A stretch of DNA of 64,000 bases from Aliihoeflea sp023389195 (GCA_023389195.1 JAEWET010000028.1:1-64000); one strand, 5' to 3'. Shown: positions 32,668 to 42,096, numbered from the stretch's first letter. Notes: generated by a model not told the origin, from the letters alone. Program-made: numbers and translations.

Positions 32668-33474
32668 TCAGGCTTTCTTGCGTGACAAAAGGAAGAAGAC
32701 GGTCACGGCGATCAGGGACAGGAGAAGGAAGAGCGTGGAGATGGCGTTCATCTCCGGCGTGATGACGCGGCGCATCTGACCCAGCATGTAGGTCGGCAGC
32801 GTGTCCTGTCCGGCTGATTTGATGAATTCGGTGATAACGACGGTGTCGAGCGAGGTGACGAAGGCGAGCATGAAACCGGCGATGACGCCCGGCACGAGCA
32901 GCGGCAGCGTCACGTGGCGGAATGCCTGCAAGGGCGTCGCGTAGAGGTCGGCGGCGGCGCGCTCCAGCGTCAAATCCATCGTCTCCAGCCGCGCGCGGAT
33001 CGGCAGATAGGCGAAGGGGATGCAGAAGGCCGTGTGCGCGGCGATAAGGTAGCCGAGGCCCTGATAGCCGGTCGACACCTTGATCATGGCGAAGAAGATC
33101 AAAAGTGCGACGCCGGTGACGATCTCGGGCACCATCAGCGGCTGGTTGATGAGCGCGTAGACCATGGTCTGGCCGGGGAAGCGCCGCTCGTTGCGCGTGG
33201 TGGCGAGCGCCGCCATCGTCGCCAGGATCGTCGCCAGGCTCGCGGCCCAGGCGGCGATGACGAGCGAGCGGATCGACACGTCCTGCACCTGCCGGTTGTT
33301 CAGCGCCGCCTCGTACCAGCGCAGCGAAAATCCTTCCCAGCGCGCCATCGAAGCGGCCTCGTTGAAGGAATAGACGACGAGCGTGACGATCGGCAGATAG
33401 AGAAAGACGAAGGTGATCATCGCGATCGTCCCGAAGCCGGGCAGGCTGGCGATGGAGAAGTTCCGCTTACCCAT
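32668..33474 (-). CDS. Polyamine-type ABC transporter permease (PotC/PotI-like)
   Basis: Inner-membrane permease of 268 residues with six predicted membrane segments and the EAA-type loop ERAAADLYATPLQAFRHVTLPLLVPGVIAGFMLAF, which contacts the ATPase. N terminus ASLPGFGTIAMITFVFLYLPIVTLVVYSFNEA is typical of PotC/PotI. Its start overlaps the end of the other permease by 8 bases. Confidence 0.93.
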   Translation of the reverse strand: MGKRNFSIASLPGFGTIAMITFVFLYLPIVTLVVYSFNEAASMARWEGFSLRWYEAALNNRQVQDVSIRSLVIAAWAASLATILATMAALATTRNERRFPGQTMVYALINQPLMVPEIVTGVALLIFFAMIKVSTGYQGLGYLIAAHTAFCIPFAYLPIRARLETMDLTLERAAADLYATPLQAFRHVTLPLLVPGVIAGFMLAFVTSLDTVVITEFIKSAGQDTLPTYMLGQMRRVITPEMNAISTLFLLLSLIAVTVFFLLSRKKA

Positions 33475-34411
33475 GACGCCGGCCCTCGGGCTGTGCGGTC
33501 GAGCGGATGTAGAAGAGCAGCGCGATCACGACGATGACGAGCAGCGTCAGCGCCAGCGCCGAGCCGAGCGGCCAGTTGCGGCCCTGTCCGAACTGCAGTT
33601 CGATCAGATTGCCGAGCATCAGATTGCGCCCACCGCCGAGGATGCGCGGCGTCACATAGGCGCCGATGGCGGGAATGAAGACGAGGATCGAGCCGGCGAT
33701 GAAGCCCGGCTTCACCAGCGGCAGGACGATGTGCCAGAGGACGCGCAGGCGGGTGGCATAGAGGTCGTAGCCGGCCTCGAGCAGCTTGAAATCCAGCTTT
33801 TCCATGCTCGCATAGAGCGGCAGCACCATCAGCGGCAGGAAGACGTAGGCCATGCCGAGCATGATGGCGAAGTCGGTGAACAGCATCTGGATCGGTGCCG
33901 AGATGATTCCGAGGCCGCGCAGGACGTTGTTCGCCAGCCCCTCGTTGCGGATCACCTCCTGGATCGCGAAGGTGCGGATGACGAGGTTGGTCCAGAACGG
34001 GATCGTGACGAGGAAGAGCCAGATCGGGCGCACGTCCGGTGCGCGTGTCGCGATGAACCAGGCGGTCGGGAAGCCGAGAATGGCGGTGATCAGCGTCGTG
34101 TAGAGCGCCAGCTTGATCGAGCGCCAGAAGATGTCGAGATGGGCGGTGGCGGGCGCGACCGTCTCGTCGAAGATGTCGCGTGTGAAGAAGACCTGAAACC
34201 AGCCCTCGGTCGAGAAGTTCCAGACCACGCCGCCGAAGCTGCCGGGCTCGAGGAAGGAATAGACGAGGACGATCAGAAGCGGGCCGGACGCGGCAAGCAG
34301 GAGCACGACGAGGGCGGGTGCCACCAGCCACCAGCGCCAGGCGATGTCGCCGCGCCGCGCCTTCGGTTTGTCGGTATCCGCGCCGTGCGGCGCCAGTTCG
34401 ACCGCGCTCAT
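33467..34411 (-). CDS. Polyamine-type ABC transporter permease (PotB/PotH-like)
   Basis: Inner-membrane permease of 314 residues. The first membrane helix (WRWWLVAPALVVLLLAASGPLLIVLVYSFL) and the EAA loop (LLEAGYDLYATRLRVLWHIVLPLVKPGFIAGSILVFIPAIG) fit PotB/PotH. ATG overlaps the stop of the ATPase gene by 4 bases. It would form the heteromeric channel with the 32668-33474 product. Confidence 0.93.
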   Translation of the reverse strand: MSAVELAPHGADTDKPKARRGDIAWRWWLVAPALVVLLLAASGPLLIVLVYSFLEPGSFGGVVWNFSTEGWFQVFFTRDIFDETVAPATAHLDIFWRSIKLALYTTLITAILGFPTAWFIATRAPDVRPIWLFLVTIPFWTNLVIRTFAIQEVIRNEGLANNVLRGLGIISAPIQMLFTDFAIMLGMAYVFLPLMVLPLYASMEKLDFKLLEAGYDLYATRLRVLWHIVLPLVKPGFIAGSILVFIPAIGAYVTPRILGGGRNLMLGNLIELQFGQGRNWPLGSALALTLLVIVVIALLFYIRSTAQPEGRRHG

Positions 34412-35505
34412 CCCCGCACCACCTGGACGGCGCCTTCGGGAATCGCGATCGACACCGCATCGCCGGTGTCGGGCAGGCCGTTCGGGATCGCCGCGTTCTG
34501 GCTGCGCAGGATGAAGAGGTCGCCGGTGTCGAGGCGGATGTGGAAATGGGTGTCGGTGCCGAAATAGACGGCGTTCTCGACCGTGCCCCTGAGCGCGCCG
34601 TCGGCGGCGAGCTTGGCGTGTTCGGGGCGCACGACCAGCGTGACGTTCTCGCCTTCGCCGGGTGAGAGCCCTTCTGGGAGGCCTGCGGTGAGCGCCGTTC
34701 CCGATGGCAGCCGCACGGTCGCCGAACGGCCGTTGGCGCGCTCCACCTTCGCGGCGATGAAATTCGTGTCGCCGATGAAGTCGGCGACGAAGCGCTCTGC
34801 CGGATGGTTGTAGATCTCACGCGGTGGCCCGACCTGCAGCACCTTGCCGGCGCTCATGACCGCGATGCGGTCCGACATGGTCAGCGCTTCTTCCTGATCG
34901 TGCGTGACGAAGATGAAGGTGATCCCGGTCTCGGCCTGGAGACGCTTCAGCTCGACCTGCATCTCCTTGCGCAGTTTCAGATCGAGCGCGGAGAGCGGCT
35001 CGTCGAGCAGAAGCACGCGCGGGCGCGGGGCGAGCGCGCGGGCGAGCGCCACACGCTGCTGCTGGCCACCGGAAATCTGCGCCGGCTTGCGGTTGGCCAT
35101 CGGCTCCATCTTGACCAGCTTCAGCATCCGCGAAACGGTCTCGTCGATCTCGGCCTTCGGCTTGCCCAGCATCTTGAGCGCGAAGCCGATGTTCTGCGCC
35201 ACGGTCATGTGCGGGAACAGAGCGTAGGACTGGAAGACGGTGTTGACGGGCCGCTTGTTGGGCGGCAGGTCGGCGATGTCGGACCCGCCGAGCTTGATTC
35301 GGCCCGATGTCGGCTGCTCGAAGCCGGCGATCATCCGCAGGAGCGTGGTCTTCCCGCAACCCGACGGGCCGAGAAGCGTGAAGAACTCGTTTTCAGGAAT
35401 CGTCAGGCTGACGTCGTCCAGCGCCCGGACCGCATCCTCGCCGCTCCCGAATATCTTGCTGAGTTTCTCGACTTCGATGTCCGACCGGGTCGTTGAGGAT
35501 GGCAA
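34408..35505 (-). CDS. Polyamine-type ABC transporter ATP-binding protein (PotA/PotG-like)
   Basis: Cytoplasmic ATPase of 365 residues. Walker A GPSGCGKTTLLRMIAG (about residue 43), Q-loop with NTVFQSYALFPHMTVAQNIGFALKM, signature SGGQQQRVALARALAPRP, Walker B LLLDEPLSALDLKLR, and a C-terminal TOBE domain (VTLVVRPEHAKL, DTHFHIRLDTGDLFILRSQN). Divergent only in the regulatory domain from PotA. It follows the amidohydrolase gene by 92 bases and overlaps the permease gene. Confidence 0.95.
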   Translation of the reverse strand: MPSSTTRSDIEVEKLSKIFGSGEDAVRALDDVSLTIPENEFFTLLGPSGCGKTTLLRMIAGFEQPTSGRIKLGGSDIADLPPNKRPVNTVFQSYALFPHMTVAQNIGFALKMLGKPKAEIDETVSRMLKLVKMEPMANRKPAQISGGQQQRVALARALAPRPRVLLLDEPLSALDLKLRKEMQVELKRLQAETGITFIFVTHDQEEALTMSDRIAVMSAGKVLQVGPPREIYNHPAERFVADFIGDTNFIAAKVERANGRSATVRLPSGTALTAGLPEGLSPGEGENVTLVVRPEHAKLAADGALRGTVENAVYFGTDTHFHIRLDTGDLFILRSQNAAIPNGLPDTGDAVSIAIPEGAVQVVRG

Positions 35506-35597
35506 GCGCGTCTCCGTATCCGTTGGGCAGGGCTAGCCTATCCGTTTCAAACTCGAATTCATCCCCAAAATGAAGAGCTTGGCGATTTTCTGCCCGT

Positions 35598-37280
35598 TCA
35601 ACCGGAGGTGGAACCCGCATCGAAGGAAACCTTGCCGCCGCAGATCGTCATCGCGACAGTGAGCGTGTCGATCGCCTCGGGCGCGACGGCTTCGATGTCG
35701 CCGTCGAGGATGACGAAGTCCGCAAGGTAGCCCGGCTTCAGGCGGCCAAGCCGGTCTTCGACGAAGCCGGCATGGGCACCCTTGGCGGTGTAGCCCTCGA
35801 TCGCCTCCATCAGCGTGAAGGACTGGTCGTCGAGGTCGTCCGCCCATTTCTGCCGCGTCACGGCGGCCTTGATGCCGCGCAGGACGGAGATGTCAGCGAC
35901 CGGCCAGTCGGAGGCGAAGCAGATCTGCGCGCCCGCGTCCTTCAGCGTCCGCCAGGCATAGGAATACGGCCAGCGGTCGCGGCCGATGACGGAGATGGTC
36001 GGCTCCAGCGGGAAATCCATGGCGCCGGGCGGGTGGGGCGGCTGCATCGACGCGACGACGCCGAGGTCGGCGAAGCGCGGGATGTCGGCCGCCGTCGTCA
36101 CCTCGATATGCTCGATGCGGTGACGGCTGTCGCGCACGCCATTGGCGTCTCGCGCCGCCTCGTAGCTGTCGAGCACGGCGCGCACCGCGCCGTCGCCGAT
36201 GGCGTGGACGGCGATCTGGAGCCCGCGCCGGTCGATCTCGATCGCCAGCTCCTTGAAGCGTTGGGGCGAGAAAAGCGGCTCGCCGCGCCAGCCGGGTTTG
36301 TCGGCATAAGGCTCGATCATGACGGCGGTCCAGCCGTCGAGAACGCCGTCATAGAACATCTTGACGAAGCCGGAGGAGAGCCAGTCCGACTTGTAGGTCG
36401 CCGCCATGTGCGAGGCTTTTTCGAGCGCGCCCGGCTGCATGAAATTCTTGAAGTGGAACGGCACCTTCACGCGAACGTCGAGCGCGCCTTCCGCCTCGAT
36501 CTCCGACAGGAGTTCGAGCGTGTAGAGATTGCCGTCCATGTTGTGGATCGAGGTGACGCCGTGGCGCGCGGCGTAATCGAGGCCCTTCTTCATGATCGCG
36601 CGGTCGGCGGCGCGCTGCTCCGGCGTGGGAGCGGGATCGGGCTCGCCGCCGGTGCGCAGTCCCAGCCCCGCGCGCTCCTTGCCGGTCAGCGCCACGACGG
36701 GGCCGAAGGCTTCGGATTCGCGGAGCTCGCCATTGGCAAGCCCGTCCTCGCCCATGACGATCTCGTTGCCGGGGCCGAGCGTCTTGCCGTGTAGCCGACC
36801 GGCGGCCTTCAGCGCGGCCGTATTCGCCCAGACCGTGTGGTGGTCGGCGGCGGACAAGGCGAACGGCCGGTCCGGCAGGATCGCGTCGAGATGGTGGCGG
36901 GTGATGCGCTCCTTTTCCGACAGGATCGCATAGTCGGCAAGCTGCGCCATCAGGAAGGGCGCCTCGGGGTTCTGCGCCGCGTAATCCGTCACCGCGGCCT
37001 TCAGCGCATCGAAGCCCTTGATGCCGCCGAGATGCAGGTCGTCGAGCTCGGCCGCGCCGGCGAAGAGGTGCATGTGGCTTTCGACGAAGCCGGGCAGGAG
37101 CGAGCGGCCCTCGCCGTCGATGCGGCGCGTGTTCGGCCCGGCCAGCGCCTCGATCTCGCTATTCGCTCCCACCGCCAGGATGCGGCCATCGGCGATGGCG
37201 ATCGCCTCGGCGCGCGGCGCGGCCTCGTCCATGGTGAGAATGCGCGCGTTCGTGACGATGAGTTCGGCGGATTGTGCCAA
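35598..37280 (-). CDS. Amidohydrolase of the YtcJ-like family
   Basis: Metal-dependent amidohydrolase, 560 residues from TTG at 37280 (AAGGGG seven bases upstream). The N terminus LAQSAELIVTNARILTMDEAAPRAEAIAIADGRILAVG and the metal-binding LPGFVESHMHLFAG are typical; later motifs include IAVHAIGDGAVRAVLDSYE, HRIEHIEVTTAADIPRFADLGVVASMQPPHPP and CFASDWPVADISVL. An ATG at 37400 is in frame but would run into the divergent Ku gene region and adds no conserved sequence. The nearby ABC transporter may bring in its substrate; actual substrate unknown. Confidence 0.92.
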   Translation of the reverse strand: MAQSAELIVTNARILTMDEAAPRAEAIAIADGRILAVGANSEIEALAGPNTRRIDGEGRSLLPGFVESHMHLFAGAAELDDLHLGGIKGFDALKAAVTDYAAQNPEAPFLMAQLADYAILSEKERITRHHLDAILPDRPFALSAADHHTVWANTAALKAAGRLHGKTLGPGNEIVMGEDGLANGELRESEAFGPVVALTGKERAGLGLRTGGEPDPAPTPEQRAADRAIMKKGLDYAARHGVTSIHNMDGNLYTLELLSEIEAEGALDVRVKVPFHFKNFMQPGALEKASHMAATYKSDWLSSGFVKMFYDGVLDGWTAVMIEPYADKPGWRGEPLFSPQRFKELAIEIDRRGLQIAVHAIGDGAVRAVLDSYEAARDANGVRDSRHRIEHIEVTTAADIPRFADLGVVASMQPPHPPGAMDFPLEPTISVIGRDRWPYSYAWRTLKDAGAQICFASDWPVADISVLRGIKAAVTRQKWADDLDDQSFTLMEAIEGYTAKGAHAGFVEDRLGRLKPGYLADFVILDGDIEAVAPEAIDTLTVAMTICGGKVSFDAGSTSG

Positions 37281-37419
37281 GATTTGCCCCTTCGACTGCC
37301 TATGCCCATCGTAGGCCGGGCGTTCCGCGCCGGGCAAGTGCTGGCGCAATCGCTTGGGCGGAACAGGTACGACGCTTGCGAGTTCTGATGATTGCGGCAT
37401 TGCGTTCGGAGTTCAGCCC

Positions 37420-38250
37420 TTGGCGCCACGTGCAATCTGGAAAGGTCACCTCAAGATCGGCGAACTCGCCTGCGGCATCGCGCTCTATTCGGCCGCGACG
37501 ACCTCGGAGCGCGTCTCCTTCCACGTCCTCAACAAGAAGACCGGCAATCGCGTGAAGCGCGAATATGTCGATGCCGATACCGGCAAGCCGGTCGAGCACG
37601 ACGATCAGGTCAAGGGCTACGAGACGTCGAAGGGCGCCTACATCCTGCTGGAGCCCGACGAGATCGCGGCGGCGACGCCGCAGAGCGACAAGATGCTGAC
37701 CGTCGACCACTTCATCTCCTGCGCCGACATCGATACGGTCTATTTCGACAAGCCCTATTACCTTGCGCCGTCGGACGATGCTTCGCAGGAGGTGTTCGGG
37801 TTGATCCGCGAAGGCATGAAGACGAAGGGCGTCGCGGCGCTCGCCACCGCCGTCCTCTTCCGGCGCGTGCGCACGGTTCTCATCCACGCGCAGGGGCGGG
37901 GACTCGTCGCTGACACGCTGAACTTCGACTACGAGGTCCGCGCCGCCGACAACGCGTTCGATAAGATCCCTGACCTGAAAATCAAGGGCGAGATGCTCGA
38001 CCTTGCCAAGCACATCATCGGCACCAAGAGCGGCACGTTCGATCCGTCGAAGTTCGACGATCGCTACGACGCGGCGCTGGCCGACCTCGTCAAGGCGAAG
38101 ATGGAGGGCAAGGAGATCAGGAAGCCGAAGCGCGAGGCCAAGGGCAAGGTCATCGACCTGATGGACGCGCTGCGCCAGAGCGCTGGCGCGCAGAAGGCGG
38201 CCGCCAAGCGCAAGCCGAAGGCCGAGGCGCCGCGACGCAAGGCAAGCTGA
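37420..38250 (+). CDS. ku: Non-homologous end-joining protein Ku (LigD-linked copy)
   Basis: Homodimeric ring protein that binds DNA double-strand ends and recruits LigD. TTG at 37420 with GGAG upstream gives 276 residues starting APRAIWKGHLKIGELACGIALYSAATTSERVSFHVLNKKTGNRVKREYVD, the usual Ku N terminus. The core ends near GTFDPSKFDDRYDAALADLVKAKMEGK, followed by a basic Lys/Arg-rich tail (QKAAAKRKPKAEAPRRKAS). It lies 1 base before ligD, so the two form an operon. The window encodes a second Ku at 40913. Confidence 0.95.
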   Translation: MAPRAIWKGHLKIGELACGIALYSAATTSERVSFHVLNKKTGNRVKREYVDADTGKPVEHDDQVKGYETSKGAYILLEPDEIAAATPQSDKMLTVDHFISCADIDTVYFDKPYYLAPSDDASQEVFGLIREGMKTKGVAALATAVLFRRVRTVLIHAQGRGLVADTLNFDYEVRAADNAFDKIPDLKIKGEMLDLAKHIIGTKSGTFDPSKFDDRYDAALADLVKAKMEGKEIRKPKREAKGKVIDLMDALRQSAGAQKAAAKRKPKAEAPRRKAS

Positions 38251-38251
38251 G

Positions 38252-40741
38252 ATGGCACTTGACGTTTACAGGCAGAAGCGCGACTTCAAGAAGACGCCGG
38301 AGCCGTCCGGCGCGGCGCGCAAGGCGAAGTCGAAAGGCAACAGCTTCGTCGTCCAGAAGCACGACGCGACGCGGCTGCACTATGATTTCCGCATCGAAGT
38401 CGACGGCGTTCTGGTGAGCTGGGCCGTCACGCGCGGTCCGAGCCTCGTCCCGGGAGAGAAGCGGCTTGCGGTCCATGTCGAGGATCACCCGCTCGATTAT
38501 GGCGACTTCGAAGGCACCATCCCGAAAGGCGAATATGGCGGCGGCACGGTCATCGTGTGGGATCGCGGGACGTGGAAGCCGGTCTTCGACTACGCCAAGG
38601 GATACAAGAAGGGGCATATCGAGATCGAGCTTTCCGGCGAAAAGCTCAAGGGCGTCTGGCATCTCGTGCGCATGGCGCGCAAGCCGCGCGAGAAGCGCGA
38701 CAACTGGCTGATGATCAAGAGCGACGACGAATTCGCGCGCTCGGAGGACGATCCGGACATTCTGGAGGAACGGCCGGAATCGGTGAAGACCGGACGGCTG
38801 ATCGCCGACGTCGCGAACGAGACGCCGGGCTGGTCGTCGAAGACCGGCAAGATCGAGACGAAAAAGGCCCCGCCGAAGCGCATCAAGGGTGCGAAGACTG
38901 CGGGCTATCCGGGCTTCGTCGAGCCGCAGCTTGCGACGCTGAAACCGAACGTGCCGTCCGGAACGCGCTGGCTGCACGAGATCAAGTTCGACGGCTACCG
39001 GCTGCAGGCGCATGTGCAGGGGCGCGAGGTGACGCTCTTCACGCGCAGCGGGCTCGACTGGACGGAAAAGTTCGGCGACGCCGTGCCCGATGCCTTCCGC
39101 AAGCTGGCGCTCAAGGACGCCATCATCGACGGCGAGCTCGTCGTCGAAGGCAATGGCGGTGCGTCGGATTTTTCCGCGCTGCAGGCTGACCTCAGCGAGG
39201 GGCGCAGCGACCGCTTCGTCTTCTACGCCTTCGACCTTCTCTATCTCGACGGCAAGGATCTGCGCGCAACGCCGCTTGTCGACCGCAAGGCGGCACTGGA
39301 AAAGCTGCTTACGGACGCGCCGAGCGCGCTGCGCTTTTCCAGCCATTTCGAGGAGGATGGCGAGATGATCCTGCGCCATGCCTGCCGGCTCAGCCTCGAA
39401 GGCGTGATTTCCAAGGTGCGCGACGGCAAATATGTCTCGGGACGCGGGCGCGACTGGATCAAGTCGAAATGCGCCGAGCGGCAGGAGTTCGTCATTGGCG
39501 GCTATGTGCCGTCCTCGACCTCGAAGACCGCGATCGGCTCGCTTTTGATCGGCTATCACGAGGACGGCAAGCTGATCCATGCGGGGCGCGTCGGCACCGG
39601 CTTTTCGCGCGCGGTAGCCGAGGATGTGTTCAAGCAGTTGAAGGCGATCGAGGCTAAGGAGGCGCCATTCGACGGCAAGCTTTCCGCGGAGGCAAAGCGC
39701 GGCGCGGTGTTCGTCGAGCCGAAGATGGTCGCCGAGGTCGAGTTCCGCGCGTGGACGGCGGACGGAAACGTGCGCCACGCCTCGTTTCGCGGCATTCGCG
39801 AGGACAAGGCCGCAGCGGAAATCGTGCGCGAGGGCGGCACTGAAGAGAAGGCGAAGGACAAGCCGAGGAGCGCGGTCAAGCTCACCCATCCCGACCGCGT
39901 CTACTGGAAGGATGCGGGCGTCACCAAGGAGGGACTGGCGGATTACTATTCGCAGGTCTGGCCGCTAATGGCGCCGTTCGTCGTCAACCGGCCGCTGGCC
40001 TTGCTGCGCTGCCCGACCGGCATTTCCGGCCAGTGCTTTTTCCAGAAACATGCGTGGAAAGGCCAGAGCAAGGAAATCCTGACCGTCCACGAAAAGCTCG
40101 ACGACTCGGCCGAGCCAGGGATTGCGATCGACGATCTCGACGGGCTGATCGGCCTCGTCCAGGGCGCGACGCTGGAAATCCACCCCTGGGGCGCGCCGCT
40201 TTCCGACATCGAGAAGCCGGACATGATCATCATGGACCTCGACCCCGGCGACGGCGTGACGTGGGAGCGCGTGATCGAGGCGGCCCATGCCGTGCGAACG
40301 CGGCTGGAGGCGCATGGGCTGACGGGGTTCGTCAAGACGTCCGGCGGCAAGGGATTGCATGTGGTGGCGCCGGTCAAGCCCAAGGCGGACTGGGACACGG
40401 TCAAGGCGTTCACGAAGAGGATCGCCGAGGAGATGGCGGCGGACGAGCCGGATTCCTATGTCGCGACGATCACCAAGGCGAAGCGTAAAGGCAAGATCCT
40501 GATCGACTATCTGCGCAACGGCCGGGGCATGACCGCCGTCGCCCCCTATTCGGCGCGGGCGCGTGAAGGGGCGGCGGTGTCGATGCCGCTGGCATGGGAT
40601 GAGTTGTCGCCGGAGATTCGGGCGGATCATTATACGGTCGCGAACGCGATGGCGCGGCTCGACAATCTGAAGGTCGATCCGTGGGCGGATTTCAGGAAGG
40701 CGGAGGCGGTGATCGGGGGGAAGGGAAAGCGGAGAGGTTGA
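38252..40741 (+). CDS. ligD: Multidomain DNA ligase LigD
   Basis: ATP-dependent ligase for bacterial non-homologous end joining, 829 residues in the order phosphoesterase-ligase-polymerase. The 3 prime phosphoesterase domain (about 1-160) has HDATRLHYDFRIE and VHVEDHPLDYGDFEGTIPKGEYGGG. The ligase domain (about 225-510) has the adenylation Lys in EIKFDGYRLQAH (about residue 245). The primase-polymerase domain (about 540-829) has LTHPDRVYWKDAGVTK and the DxD motif DLDPGDGVTWE. All three catalytic centres look intact. It is co-transcribed with Ku. Confidence 0.97.
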   Translation: MALDVYRQKRDFKKTPEPSGAARKAKSKGNSFVVQKHDATRLHYDFRIEVDGVLVSWAVTRGPSLVPGEKRLAVHVEDHPLDYGDFEGTIPKGEYGGGTVIVWDRGTWKPVFDYAKGYKKGHIEIELSGEKLKGVWHLVRMARKPREKRDNWLMIKSDDEFARSEDDPDILEERPESVKTGRLIADVANETPGWSSKTGKIETKKAPPKRIKGAKTAGYPGFVEPQLATLKPNVPSGTRWLHEIKFDGYRLQAHVQGREVTLFTRSGLDWTEKFGDAVPDAFRKLALKDAIIDGELVVEGNGGASDFSALQADLSEGRSDRFVFYAFDLLYLDGKDLRATPLVDRKAALEKLLTDAPSALRFSSHFEEDGEMILRHACRLSLEGVISKVRDGKYVSGRGRDWIKSKCAERQEFVIGGYVPSSTSKTAIGSLLIGYHEDGKLIHAGRVGTGFSRAVAEDVFKQLKAIEAKEAPFDGKLSAEAKRGAVFVEPKMVAEVEFRAWTADGNVRHASFRGIREDKAAAEIVREGGTEEKAKDKPRSAVKLTHPDRVYWKDAGVTKEGLADYYSQVWPLMAPFVVNRPLALLRCPTGISGQCFFQKHAWKGQSKEILTVHEKLDDSAEPGIAIDDLDGLIGLVQGATLEIHPWGAPLSDIEKPDMIIMDLDPGDGVTWERVIEAAHAVRTRLEAHGLTGFVKTSGGKGLHVVAPVKPKADWDTVKAFTKRIAEEMAADEPDSYVATITKAKRKGKILIDYLRNGRGMTAVAPYSARAREGAAVSMPLAWDELSPEIRADHYTVANAMARLDNLKVDPWADFRKAEAVIGGKGKRRG

Positions 40742-40743
40742 GG

Positions 40744-40902
40744 TCCCCCTCTCCGTCTCGGGCCGTCGCCCGAGCCACCTCTCCCCCGAAGGGGGCGAGG
40801 AAACGCCCTTATCGGTGGCGGCTATCATCCGGCGATATTCAACCAGCTTGGGTTCCTCGCCCCCTCTGGGGGAGAGGTGGCCCAAAGGGCCGGAGAGGGG
40901 GA
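40744..40902. repeat. Palindromic element between convergent ligD and second ku
   Basis: An imperfect inverted repeat with arms at about 40744-40802 and 40852-40902 (CCCCCTCTCC and GGAGAGGGGG at the ends, CCTCTCCCCC and GGGGGAGAGG inside). It fills the 171-base gap between two converging genes and could end transcription in both directions. Confidence 0.75.
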
Positions 40903-40912
40903 GCGCTGACGC

Positions 40913-41725
40913 CTAAGTCTTCTTCCCCGCCTTCTCACTCGCAATACTTTTCTTCAGCGCATCCATGATCGAAACCACATTGGACGGCGTCTCGGGCTCG
41001 GGCTCGCTTTTGGCCTTCGCCAGCGTCGGCTTCTTCTTTTTCTTCTTCGCCGCGATGATCTTGAGCAGCTTGTCCTGCACCGGGTCCTCGACCAGCTTCG
41101 GGTCCCATTTGGTCGAGCGATCGTCGATCAGGGACTTGACCAGCTTCATCAGCTTCGCGTCGGGCTTGTCGCGCTCGATGTCGGAGAAGTATTCGGTCTC
41201 CTCGCGCACCTCGTCGCCATAGCGCAGCGTCCAGAGCACGATGCCCTTGCCGCGCGGCTCGAGCATCACGGCGCGTTCGCGGCGATAGAGGACGACGCGG
41301 GAGATGCCGACCTTCTTGGTCGCGCGCATTGCGTCGCGGATGACGGCGAAGGCTTCCTCGCCAACCTTGTCGTCGGGGGCGATGTAATGCGGCTTGTCGA
41401 GCCAAATCCAGCCGATGGAATCGGCCGGGACGAACTGCTCGATGTCGATGGTGCGGGTGCTTTCAAGCGCGACCGCGTCGAGCTCGTCGTCGTCGAGCAT
41501 GACGTGCTTGTCCTCGCCGATCTCGTAGCCCTTGATCTCGTCATGCTCGCCGAGGGGCTTGCCGGTCACCGCGTCGACGTAGCGGCTTTCGATGCGGTTG
41601 CCGGTTCTGGCGTTGATCGTGTGGAAGCGCAGCTTGTTGTGGGCGGTCGTCGCGGGCGTCATGGAGATGGGGCACGTCACCAGCGACAGCTTGAGATAGC
41701 CCTTCCAGAACGACCGCGGCGCCAT
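40913..41725 (-). CDS. ku: Second Ku protein
   Basis: A 270-residue Ku paralogue, start ATG at 41725, opening with MAPRSFWKGYLKLSLVTCPISM and containing RFHTINARTGNRIESRYVDAVTGKPL, GYEIGEDKHVMLDDDELDAV and the core helix VKSLIDDRSTKWDPKLVEDPVQDKLLKIIA. The C terminus is Lys-rich (AKKKKKKPTLAKAK). It is clearly different in sequence from the LigD-linked copy. Multiple Ku genes are common in rhizobia, and heterodimers are reported in Sinorhizobium. It follows a small gene by 4 bases. Confidence 0.95.
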   Translation of the reverse strand: MAPRSFWKGYLKLSLVTCPISMTPATTAHNKLRFHTINARTGNRIESRYVDAVTGKPLGEHDEIKGYEIGEDKHVMLDDDELDAVALESTRTIDIEQFVPADSIGWIWLDKPHYIAPDDKVGEEAFAVIRDAMRATKKVGISRVVLYRRERAVMLEPRGKGIVLWTLRYGDEVREETEYFSDIERDKPDAKLMKLVKSLIDDRSTKWDPKLVEDPVQDKLLKIIAAKKKKKKPTLAKAKSEPEPETPSNVVSIMDALKKSIASEKAGKKT

Positions 41726-41729
41726 GGTC

Positions 41730-42041
41730 CTACCTCGCGACGATCTCGTGGAAGGAATCCTTGCGGCCCGGAATTTCCTCGGAGACCACCAGCGCGAGCT
41801 GCTTTTCCTCGAAGATTTTGAACCAGTCGTCCCATTCGACGATCTCGCGCCCGCCAAGCGCCATGGCCGCGTCGGCACCGCGATCCTGATCCTGATAGGA
41901 CGCCTGGTCGAAGACGATCGACAGGACCGGATCGTCGCCGCCGACCGAGGGCGAGGCCTCGCTGATCGCCGGCGAGCCCATGCGAGCTGCGGCCCAGTCG
42001 CGGATTTCGTCGCGGTCGGTGAGGGTGCGTGTGGCTGCCAT
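41730..42041 (-). CDS. Small conserved protein upstream of the second ku
   Basis: A 103-residue acidic protein, ATG at 42041: TDRDEIRDWAAARMGSPAISE, then VLSIVFDQASYQDQDRGADAAMALGGREIVEWDDWFKIFEEKQLALVV. It is compact, with no membrane helix or signal peptide. It is separated by only 4 bases from ku, so they are probably co-transcribed. I do not recognise its function; its linkage suggests a role with Ku or a shared stress response. Confidence 0.8.
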   Translation of the reverse strand: MAATRTLTDRDEIRDWAAARMGSPAISEASPSVGGDDPVLSIVFDQASYQDQDRGADAAMALGGREIVEWDDWFKIFEEKQLALVVSEEIPGRKDSFHEIVAR

Positions 42042-42096
42042 TTCAGAAACTCCTGTTATATCCCTCCAAACGTCGGGCGGGGTCAGGAGTTCCGGC

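Noticed and set aside
38150..39889. 579-residue minus-strand open frame over ligD
   Set aside because: LigD is certain on the plus strand; the antisense peptide is a compositional shadow.
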